NCBI GenBank assembly: GCA_905183005.1
Contig: CAJJDO010000046.1
Span: 191,946 to 255,945 of the forward strand
From: Paramecium pentaurelia
Lineage: Eukaryota; Ciliophora; Oligohymenophorea; Peniculida; Parameciidae
DNA length: 64,000 nucleotides
Reading direction: 5' to 3'
The stretch's first letter is position 1, and every line of letters starts with the position of its first letter. Below the pieces are notes generated by a model. It made no database searches and had not been told where the DNA came from. It worked only from the letters and a program-made list of their open reading frames with translations. Below are positions 35,512 through 45,291 of this stretch, piece after piece. The translations under genes were made by a program, and so were the position numbers.

Positions 35512-36604
35512 TACTATTATAATTGTCATTTTATTTATCATTCATATATAATAAAATAAGAGAAGCAATTGTAATAAATAGATTAAGACTTTAAGAAGTA
35601 AATATTAAAATAGATACTCATATTATTATTTAGTATTATTATGTTGATGTATCATTTAAAGATTAATACTTTCATCTTTTAATTACTCTTTTTTACTTAT
35701 ATATTTATTTAATTATTTTATATGGATCCAAGTGCACATTGGAAAGAACTTAATAGAAAGTATTACAAATTCCATCAATTCAATCCTATTAATGGTGAGC
35801 AGAAGAGTCTTGATTTTTTCTATTAACGCATAGCTGTATCCAAATGGGGTGGTCCTTTGGCTGCTACTAAAAATTATAATCAGGTTATCCTCATGCGTAC
35901 GGATGACCTACTAAAAGACTCTATTGTGTTCTTCTCTAACAATGGCAAGATCATATCTAAGGCTTAATATAAAGAAATTGACAGAGTATTAGAATTTAAT
36001 TTATGTAGATTGCATTATTTGATTTCCTTGAAGATGAATAATTATTGTTACTCAAGGCAAATGGTTCATATTATATAGTAGATCCATTCAAAGGTACTAA
36101 AAAGAGTTATGATCTGATGGATCAATTTAAATAATAACAAATCCATAAAGGTTTAATTGTTAACAATGGGTTTGTATTGATGACAACTAATTATGAATTC
36201 TTCTATATACCAAATGCTTATGAACCTTAAGTTCATAAAATGAAACCATCTAATCTTACTTAAGAACCTGAACATTGGTAAGTTATTCCACCTCAAAAAA
36301 CTTAGAGTGGAAAAGTGGAATTATTGATAACTAATCCAGATGGTGGAATTATTCATATAATTGAAGATGAAAAATGGAAGATATATTATAATAAAGATAA
36401 AATAGTTAATGAGATTGATAAGAAATTACCTGATCTTAGAAACATAAAAATGATCAGTTTATCATCTAATTATAAAAACTTAGCATTACTTTAATACAAT
36501 AATTCAAGATGGGTTGTAACATTTATATCTGATTTTTTTGATTCAACAGATTGTAAATAAATACCAATCGATCTTAAAGAAGAAGATATTAAAAAAGAAG
36601 AGAG
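35512..36604 (+). repeat. Second copy of the 1,093-bp direct repeat
   Basis: Identical to 34418-35510 as far as I can see. After its last base (36604) the sequence continues into the rest of VPS16, so this copy is the one to keep. Confidence 0.95.
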
Positions 36605-38450
36605 TGCAGAAAAAGATATAAGTAAAATTGAAAGACCTAGAAGAATGTTATGGTGTGGTGATGATTGCGTTGTTTTACAATTATAATAATACATAGTCTT
36701 AGTTTCTTAAGACTCTTATATTAAAGTAAAAATGAGTAATTCGCATTTTGCACTTAAATAGGAAATTGATGGTGTTAGAATATTAACATAAAAGAAAAAT
36801 GAGATTTTACGTAAATTACCTGAAGCTTATGTTAATGTATTTTTACCACTCTCTGTTAAACCAGGTGCTTAATTGCATTCTGCTTATGAGTCATTTGAGT
36901 AAAAGAATCCTATTGAAGATGATGAATTAAGATCTAAAAAAACTGAACTTGGAGAAGCAGTTAATGATTGCATTAAAAGTGGATAATTTGAAATTAATCC
37001 TGAATATTAAATGAAATTATTAAAAGCAGCTAGTTATGGTAAAACATTCTTAGGAAATTAATTGATTGATCCAAATCTATTAAATGAAACTTGTAAATAT
37101 CTCAGAGTATCAAATGCTTTACGTAGAAATGGTAGTATAGGTAGTAGAGTTGTAACTTATGAATAAGTATTGTAATTAATTAAGAATCCAGATTTATTTA
37201 TCACTCTTTTACTTAGATATAATTTACATTATTTAGCTATTGAAATTTCACGTTTCCTTAAATTCTAAATTAAATAAAAATCTACAATTTATACACATTG
37301 GGCATGTTGTAAAGTTGAAAGTTAATTGGATGATGATTAATTATGTTAGATTATCAAGGAAAAGATTAAGGAAGAGAAAGGAGTATCATTTACTTAGATA
37401 GCATAGAAATCAATTGAAATAGGCAAATCTTAATTAGCATTAAAACTTTTAGACAATGAATAAAGTTTATCTAAACGTATTCCTGTACTTATTTGGATGG
37501 CTAATTATTAATAAGGAAATAATAATTCATATTATGAAAAAGCTTTAATTGATGCAATTGCCTCAAAAGATTCAAATTTGATTTATCTAGTAATAATGAA
37601 ATTTTTGAAAACTGATATGGATGAAACTTATAAATTTGGTATTTTATCCTAAAATCCTGTTGCCTAAGCACATTTAATTTATTATCTAAGAAATTTTGAT
37701 GATAAATACTTATAGAAATATTTATAGTATTTAAAAAAATATGATGAATGTGGTTTATTAGCCATCAATTAAGCATATTAATAGAATAATTTAACTGAAA
37801 AAATCAGGTTTTTAGAATTTGCATAGAAATTCTTTGAAGAAGAAAGCAAAGATTCTTTCTATAGTAAAATATTATAAGAATAAATAAAAACATTAAATGA
37901 TTTAAAATAAGAAGTTGAAAGAGAGAAAAAGGAAAAGAGTAAAGTAATAATGGAAGAAAGACCATTGAATTCAATAATGGAGGCATTTCTATCTAAAGAT
38001 AATCTTCAATTAGCTTAAGAATTTGCAAAGGCATATAAAATCCCAGAAAGAAGGTAATTATTATCACTTATAATTAGATTTAATATAACAAGAGTTAAGG
38101 CATTAATTAATAATAAGAATTGGGAAGAGTTGGAAAGATTTATAAATGAAAAGAATAAAAAGAATGTATCCATCCCCTATGAATTAGTTGCAGATATGTT
38201 GATCAAAGCAGATTAAGAAGAGAGAGGTTTATAAATGATAATGAAAATGCCAGATCCAGAAGTAATTATAGAATTAATATTTTAATAGGAATCTTGCTAT
38301 ATGTTATTAAAAATTGGATAATAACGCCATGCTGTTCAAGTAGCTATTAACAATAAAAAATCATAATTAATATAAGACATTAGAGGATCTATTAATGATA
38401 ATTAAGCTAGAGCATAACTAGAAATGTACTTAAGTTAAAATCAAAAATGA
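35722..38450 (+). CDS. VPS16: VPS16, HOPS/CORVET subunit
   Basis: VPS16 is a core subunit of the HOPS and CORVET tethering complexes, which with VPS33 drive fusion at endosomes and the lysosome/vacuole. One intron (35986-36008, 23 nt) leaves 901 residues, close to the usual 840. The N-terminal beta-propeller contains the opening above and MLWCGDDCVVLQ. The C-terminal alpha-solenoid has the family blocks KLLKAASYGKTFLGN, YTHWACCKVES, GVSFTQIAQKSIEIGKSQLA and AQEFAKAYKIPERRQ, then NKNWEELERFINEKN and the basic end ARAQLEMYLSQNQK. The 5' part is present twice because of the assembly overlap. In Paramecium, HOPS/CORVET subunits also serve phagosome and trichocyst biogenesis, by general knowledge. 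Confidence 0.95.
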
Positions 38451-38662
38451 TATATAAGGTTATGTAATAAATATAGAAAAATAAATTAATGGTAAATTTC
38501 ATTGAATTAATTCATTTCACTCTTATTTCATTTTTAATGAATTTTTAATTCTTTTTCTCTTTTCTATACTTAATGATCATTTCTAAATATAATTAAAGTT
38601 TTTCATTTATAACTCTGAAAAATAAATAAAATATATATCAATTCATTTAAATTTTCAATATT

Positions 38663-39531
38663 ATGGCAAGAGATTATTTATAAAGACAAAACTCACTTAT
38701 AAGAGGAACAAGTTTTATTTCCTAAAATGATGAGCCTTATAGGCCTCCGTAATTATAAAAATTTACGTACAGGATAATATCATAATTAGATCTAATTTAG
38801 ATGAGATTGGTAATGAATATGATTACAGACCAATACCTTTTAGTAGATAAACTTCCAATTTCTTCTTGTATGATCCTCTAACTCCCTTAGGACCAAGAAG
38901 ATCAATTACTCAACAAAATAATCCTCTTCCGCTATTATCATTATAATCTCAAAAATCATAGATAATTGATACAAAATAAAAATAAGAATAGAGACCAAAA
39001 GATTTAGAATAAATGTCTTAGGAAGAATCAGATATAGAAGAAGATAGAGTAAAATAAAAAATAAAAAAATAATAATAATAAAAAGACATCAAAAGTAGAG
39101 AGATACAAAAAAAAATAAAGAAAAGAAATAGTGAATTAGAATAATAACCTTGTTTTTGTAGAAATAGTGGTTGTTTAAAAAGATATTGTAGATGTTTTCA
39201 TAGTGGAAGAATGTGTTTAAAGGATTGTTAATGTGTTGAAGGTTGTTTGAATAATAATGATCATTTAGAAGAACGTAATAATGCAATAAAACATGTTAAT
39301 GAGAAATGTCATAGAAATAAGAATGTTCCAAAGGATGCCTTATTTAAACTAAAAGATTGTTTTGGTTGTAATTGTAAAAAGACTAGATGTTAAACAGGTT
39401 ATTGTGAATGTTTTTTGAGAAAATCAAAATGTACAATGGATTGTTAATGTGAAAATTGTGAAAATGGTTTAGATGAGGCATATTTGGAGAGTCAATAGAA
39501 AAGAAAGAATTATAGAGCTAAAAAAAAATGA
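38663..39531 (+). CDS. Tesmin/TSO1/LIN54-type CXC-domain DNA-binding protein
   Basis: One intron (38767-38789, 23 nt) leaves 281 residues. Two CXC motifs form a CRC domain. The first spans about residues 158-195 (PCFCRNSGCLKRYCRCF, MCLKDCQCVEGC). The conserved linker NVPKDALFKLKDC follows. The second is GCNCKKTRCQTGYCECF, then CTMDCQCENC. These zinc-cluster domains bind the CHR promoter element in LIN54 (DREAM complex) and related factors, so this is probably a cell-cycle or developmental transcription factor. A Lys/Gln-rich acidic region precedes the domain. In animals and plants the RNPCxC core is usual; here the linker reads RNKNVPKDA, a mild variant. Confidence 0.9.
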
Positions 39532-39590
39532 GTACATTTAATATATTTTTATGATATGGAGCATATTTAATTAATAATATAATTGCATTA

Positions 39591-40591
39591 ATGAAACATA
39601 ATTTATAAGCAAAGTAATAATAACAAATTAATCATCAAGGAAAAATAAGAGAAATATAACTGGAGGAGAGATTCATTTAAATTAAATTGATGAAGCTGAT
39701 AAAATTAATGAAGATGCTTCATAAGATTATGAGAGCAATTTAATAAAAGTTTTAGATTTGCAACCAGAAATCACTAAAATATTCATTGAAAGTATTTAAA
39801 CATTTTAAATATAATAGATTTGACAAATGGTAGTTTCATTGAATTAAATGAATAAGCATTAAGGAGAAAAATTCAAATGATGGAAGAAAGTAGAAAATAA
39901 TAAATTCAAACTGAAAATGTATTGTTAGTCTTGAATAAATTAATTCATGAAGCTGTTAAATTAATAGACAGATTTATATTCTTTTTTTAAGGATTATTGG
40001 CAGGTAACCTTTAATATTAACAAGGGAATGACATTAATGCATGTTTTCATTATTTTTCTAGGTTAGAGTACAGATTAAGAAGGTTTAACTACATTCTTTA
40101 AATTATATGCTAAATACTGTTTAAGAGTTGATTAAGTTTTTCATATCATAATTTTAATCAGTGCTTTTGGTAGTTTGTTTGTTTGCATTTAATTAAAAGA
40201 TTAATAAGAGAAAACAAAAAATAATTAAGATAAAAAGTTCTATATATAATCAATAATTAGTGCTCTTTGTAAATATTCATATTAATATAGTTTATAATAT
40301 TGCATATTTATTATGGGTGATAGGCCATAAAAATATAGTAGAATTATCAAGTGGAATTACATAAGATGATACAAATGATCAAGTTTAAGCTGTAATAGAT
40401 GGATCTGCATTATATAATTTTTGGACTTATACATAAATAGCAATTACTGTTCTTACTGTATTAGGCTGGTTTATATCAGTAAATACAACTGAAAGTAATC
40501 TTAATTATTTAGCTTCTGTTGAGGCAGAGTATGAAATAATCAATAATTTAATAGTTAAATATTTAGTGATGAAAATAAGAAGGAAAAATGA
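39591..40591 (+). CDS. TMEM237: TMEM237-type transition zone membrane protein
   Basis: TMEM237 is a four-span protein of the ciliary transition zone (MKS module). Introns of 26, 26, about 58, 22 and 26 nt leave 280 residues. A soluble N terminus with DLQPEITKIFIE leads to the first span AVKLIDRFIFFFQGLLAG. Then come LTTFFKLYAKYCLRVDQV and HIIILISAFGSLFVCIQL, ALFYNIAYLLWVIGH, and the last span TYTQIAITVLTVLGWFISVN. The spacing follows TMEM237 throughout. The third intron is longer than normal, so a few residues around LLAG/QSTDQEG may be wrong. A 26-nt intron near the 3' end is needed to reach the stop at 40589-40591; without it the frame would read into the next gene. Confidence 0.8.
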
Positions 40592-40662
40592 TCAAATTAT
40601 TATAATATATATATAAAGTAGTTTAAATTTATAATTTTCCATTTTTTTAAACTCTAATCATC

Positions 40663-41043
40663 TCATAGTTGTTGTTTCATATGATAACGATGTAATTCTA
40701 ACTATTCTAATAAGTATAATTCTATTGTTGGAAACTAAATTTTCAGTTGAGAATCCTATAAAACTGTCTCCACAGTATTCAACAATGTTTGTAATTCATT
40801 TTCTAAATCTAATAAAAGATAATCAGAGTATCTCTTTTATAAACGTGCTATGCAGTGTGCTAACTTGCTTCTCATTATTATTAGCTAATTCAAATTGTAA
40901 CGAAGATCGCCAATAACTTCATCAGATAATTATAATTATCCAATGATTTTAATAAAGTTCTCAGCAATCAATAAAGGAAACTTAATTTCCTGTAATTGAG
41001 ATTTGTTTGATTTATGACTGCTAGAAGAACAAATCAGCCCCAT
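40663..41043 (-). CDS. Small myristoylation-motif helical protein
   Basis: An intronless frame of 126 codons from ATG 41043-41041. MGLICSSSSHKSNKS is a strong N-myristoylation motif (Gly2, Ser6) with Cys5 for palmitoylation, so membrane attachment is likely. The rest is helical and Leu-rich (NQLIIMRSKLAHCIARLQ, LENELQTLLNTVETVLQD), without a known domain. It lies 43 bp downstream of the kinesin stop on the same strand and converges with TMEM237, 71 bp away. Confidence 0.7.
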
Positions 41044-41086
41044 TTTTAAATTAAATTAATTTTTATAAATAACTTATATATATTAA

Positions 41087-41659
41087 TCAGTATTAAATGA
41101 AACTAAAAATAACACAAATAAACTTACTTTTCTTTACATGAGTCAGTACTCTTCAGTTCCCTGTCTTCCTCTATTATAATAAGATAATAAATACTTTATA
41201 ACTATTCTAATTGATTCACAGCTTTAGACATTTCTTTTTTAAGATCTTAAACTATATTTGAAATATTATTTTATTTATCATTCACTTTTCTTATGATAGA
41301 ATCTATAATGTTTAAATTATTAATTACCAAACTATTTTCCTGTATTAAATTAAGCTAAATCATTAGTTTAATATTCGGACTATCCAAAATAGCTTTTAAA
41401 TTTTTCTTCAAAATTCTATTTATAAATTATAAATAAAATACTATTATTTTTTTTTTATCTTTATTTTCTAATTATTTTAATTCTTAAAATATAGCAAGAT
41501 TTTCAAAAACTTAACTTTCCTCTCTATCCATATTATTAATATGAACAGTTAAGAAATCATCAGCAAATCTAACTTTTTTGTCATTTGAATTAATAGCAAT
41601 AGATTTTTTATTATCTGAAAATAAAGGAGAATATTATTATTATGAATGGATATTTATAG

Positions 41660-41701
<42 letters not shown>

Positions 41702-43020
41702 GTATTTAATAAAGTTACTCTTATAGTTCTTAATTTTATTATTTTAATTTTGATATCTATTATAATAATTCTCCTTGATTTCTCTTTTGAACAATACTTT
41801 CAAGTTCCTCCCTCATTTATTTCTCCTTTTAATATTGTTTTAATAATTCTTAATACTCCTCCATTGATACACCTTTTGGTTTATTTGTTTTTGGCTATTA
41901 GATATTTCTACCATCTAACACAGCTCTCTTAGCTCTATTAGCAAATTATAATGTAGAGAAAGTCTCAGCACTTGAAGATATAGAAGGTGAAACACAAACA
42001 ATAAATAAGATTTTGCCACTACCACTTAATGAATCACTTAGAACTCTAGTCAATTTAGAATTTCTAAATGGTATATGTGTTCTATTCCTATCAATTAAAG
42101 CAGATATGCAATGTCCTAAACATGATAGACTACCATTGATTGATGTTAATTCTTAAATGTGGAGTTCTTTTTCTTCAGGAGTCAAATCAGTTGGAATTTT
42201 AAATTTCTCTGATCCAGCCAAATCAACAATTTTAAGAGAAGACTCTTATAATACAGGTTCTCCATTAATAACTGTAACTTATTGAAGTGTCATCTAAAAA
42301 CAACAATGAGATCTTGAACTCTTTGAATTTGCATGACTGCATCCAACAACTCTATTTCGTAATCCTAGAATAAGATATTCATAAGCAGTATCTATATCCA
42401 TAATTCTTATTTGGGATAGATCTGGAATGTTTACATCACCATTTTTATTTTCGCGAATATCCAATCCTTGAGATTTTAGATTGAAAAGATCAAAAATCTA
42501 TTAATTTATTTTATCTATATACTTTTTCATTGTAAATTTCATAGAAAGATAAGTAAAGTCTACATTAATCATCTTCTATTTAAGTTTATAATTGAGAAAT
42601 TATTGATTGAACTGCTCTTGGTAGAATTCCTCTTTCATTGCATCTAATAACTTAATGAAACTTCTCAGTGGAAACATTAGCTACATTTTCAGGTAATCCA
42701 CCCATAATTGTATAAGTTTTACCAGCTCCTGTTTATCCATAAGCAAAAATCGTATTATTTATTCCTTATAAGAACGATTTTATAGATTCAGAAACTAATC
42801 TTTATACATCTTGTTGATTAGCTGTTTTAGGAAGTATGTCACTGAATTTCATTCGAAGAGTATTCCCAATTCTAGTCACTTTTATTGTATTGTCATCAAT
42901 CAACTATACAAAGTCTTCTTCGCTTTCACTATTCAAAGTGGGCCTAACTCGAACTGCAATTCTAACTTTGCTATTATCATTTGGAACATCTCTTTAATTA
43001 GGACTTTTTGATTTATTCAT
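41087..43020 (-). CDS. Kinesin with N-terminal motor and short tail
   Basis: Introns of 25, 24 and 25 nt leave 619 residues. The motor begins at about residue 20 (KVRIAVRVRP). It has the P-loop GQTGAGKT, switch I NSKSSRSH, switch II DLAGSEKF and the neck-side block THIPFRNSKLTRVLSDSLSG, all intact, so it should be an active plus-end type microtubule motor. The tail holds a helix (QELLKQYQKEKQMREELESI), a poly-Gln tract, a linker, and a final coiled coil (NISNIVQDLKKEMSKAVNQL). I cannot place the subfamily. The tail splice sites were chosen to keep the frame, so the last 20 residues are tentative. Confidence 0.9.
41661..41702 (-). repeat. TTA trinucleotide run encoding poly-Gln as TAA codons
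   Basis: Thirteen TTA units plus TTG on the plus strand, read on the minus strand as CAA followed by 13 TAA codons: a Gln-14 tract inside the kinesin tail. In the standard code this would be thirteen stops. As a microsatellite it is probably length-polymorphic. Confidence 0.95.
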
Positions 43021-44329
43021 TCGTTAATTAATAATATTAATATGAATCAAACTTAACTAAAAGTATATTTTTTTAATATAATTTTATCATTAAATGTAGA
43101 AAATACTTAATCAATCTTAATAATTAAAATAATTATAATTAGAAAGACTGATTATAATATTTTCATTTTATTTTAAAGCTTTTAATAAAATATTTGTATT
43201 TTCTATATTTTTATTATAAAAATTTAATTTTTATAATGAATAAAATTAATAATTCTTTGTTTAATAATGAATTAATAAATTAAATGATTATTAAGACAAG
43301 GATTTAAACAACAATCAAATTATAATAATTATAATACTAATTCGTAATCATTTTAATCTTTAAATGATGTGATGATTATGATTTGATTAGATGTAGTAAT
43401 GCTATCTTGATTGAAGTACTTTTCATTAAATAAATAAATAAACTGTTAGAAAAATAAATGGAATTGAAATAATCGAATACATATACCTATGAATACATAT
43501 TAGAAAAGAGTGATAAATTAATTAAATACCCTATTAGCCGGATAGGTGTCATAAAAAAAATTAAATGATTCAGGAAGTTTAGTTTTTCTTATGAATTTTA
43601 GTTATTATGATTATTAGCTATTTAATAAGAATTGAATAAATTTTACCCTAATTTCAAATACAGAAAAACATCTATTGTATTAATATTTCAATTACATTCT
43701 TACAGAGTAAAGTCAATAAAATAAGAATTAAATTATTTATATTAGAAAATATATTTATTAGAACAGCATTTCCAAACCGAAAAATAAAGTCATATTATAA
43801 TTAATCTAAACTTTTACCTGCTAATTACTCCGAATTTACTGAACAAATACTTTTTAATAAAATTTTTAAAAACCCTTGCCATATAAACATCACTACAATG
43901 ATTCAAAAATATAAACTTTGTTGATAAATACTTAAATTAAATTAATTTATGGAAACAATACAAAGAAAATATTATATCCAATAGTGAGAGAATAACTAAT
44001 CGTAACATTTAAAATAAAGTAGCAAAAAATTAATTTATTACTAATTATTTCTCAAATATTTACCTAGAAATAACTTGTAAAAGAATATTTATTCTTTTTC
44101 ATATAGAAGAAATAAAGTGTTCGTTAATAAATATAGTAATCTTCAAACAATCTTTTAGGTCTCAAGTATTAATTTCTATTCTCATGAAAATTGTTATGTA
44201 TTAAATCAATAAAGATTACTTTTAATAATTAGATTAGTAAATGGATAACTCTATATCTTTTTAATTTAGAAAATCAATAATATGTTCAACTAATTATATA
44301 ACTAATGCTTAAACTCATAAGCCAGATTG
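43021..44329. other. Interval without a supported protein gene
   Basis: About 1.3 kb of A/T-rich DNA upstream of the kinesin, ending at a tRNA gene. Stops are frequent in all frames and no coding pattern was found. Confidence 0.5.
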
Positions 44330-44401
44330 GGTCTTGTAGTGTAGCGGTTATCACAAAGGATTCTGACTCCTTTAACCCAGGTTCGAGTCCTGGTAAGACC
44401 T
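44330..44401 (+). tRNA. tRNA-Gln (CTG)
   Basis: GGTCTTG pairs with TAAGACC. The anticodon stem AAAGGA/TCCTTT encloses TTCTGAC, giving anticodon CTG for CAG. The T-arm is CCCAGGTTCGAGTCCTGG. This is the ordinary glutamine tRNA, not one of the TAA/TAG-reading glutamine tRNAs that ciliates also need. A short T run follows shortly after. Confidence 0.95.
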
Positions 44402-44614
44402 TAATTTTTAATTATTGTTATTTTAAATTTTCCTAAATTCGTTACTCTTGAATTACTTTAATCCAACCTTACTTCCCTTAGATTTATGGATTTACAAACA
44501 ATTCAATCCTTTTTAAACTCTCTCCAACCTTTTATTAAGTATTTCATAATTGATAATTTTGTAAATATATTCCTTTGCAAATTCAGAACTATTTAACTGT
44601 CATATAATATTACA

Positions 44615-45235
44615 TCAAAGATGATATCTCATGTACTTTAATGTCTTAATTATAACTGCTATTTGGAATTTATCTAAACCAAAAGTAAGTTCTTTTTGTT
44701 TTTCTGAAATATTTATAATTTTCAATCCAAAACACTTAACTAGGATTTAAATCTAGTAATTTTATCCTTAATTTCTTAACCTATCAATTTTTTAATTTAA
44801 TTCTCCTGTTTTAATTCTTCTTACTAAGGGATACAATAATTATCCTAACTAATGATTCAGAGAAATTGATAGTCTGTATTTTTTCCATTGACAATAAAAC
44901 TGTTAATAAAGTTTAAACATAATTGAATCCAAATTTCCTAGTTAATCAATATTTCGATAATATTATCTTTTTATACCAAATTGATAAAATGCCATTATGA
45001 ATTTGCAAATATGCCAAATTGAGTTATTTCTAACAATTAGATAAATTATATTACAAATTTCTTGATCTTTAGATGTTATCCCCATTTTAGATTTATAAAT
45101 ACTGTCAATAAATCACTTTACTATTTTTTTTCGATTGGATTAGATTCCCATGTAATTTTAAATGATTGAAAACTGATAGTTATTCCTAATGGTTTATATC
45201 TAGGATCTCAACGAAAATCTAATAGTATTCTTCAT
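44615..45235 (-). CDS. Probable hypothetical protein (exons uncertain)
   Basis: Open frames run from ATG 45235-45233 (MKNTIRFSLRSQIQTIRNNY) to TGA 44617-44615. The first exon joins a second through a 20-nt intron (NLQYNLSNCQKQLNLAYLQI), then a 39-nt one leads to FGFNYVQTLLTVLLSMEKIQ. The C-terminal part has two overlapping candidate frames, one coiled-coil-like (QEELKQENQIKKLIGQEIKD), and both end at the same stop. I cannot decide the exact protein. No domain recognised. A decaying gene is the alternative. Confidence 0.4.
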
Positions 45236-45291
45236 ATATTTAGATCCTCTTTGTTTTTGACAGTAGGCTTTTTGTTATTCTTATTTAATTA

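Noticed and set aside
34418..36604. Genuine tandem duplication of the VPS16 5' region
   Set aside because: Copies appear identical over coding and non-coding sequence and meet exactly at the single N, so an unmerged assembly overlap is more likely.
41661..41702. Non-coding microsatellite between genes
   Set aside because: The TTA run lies within the kinesin frame and is read as Gln codons.
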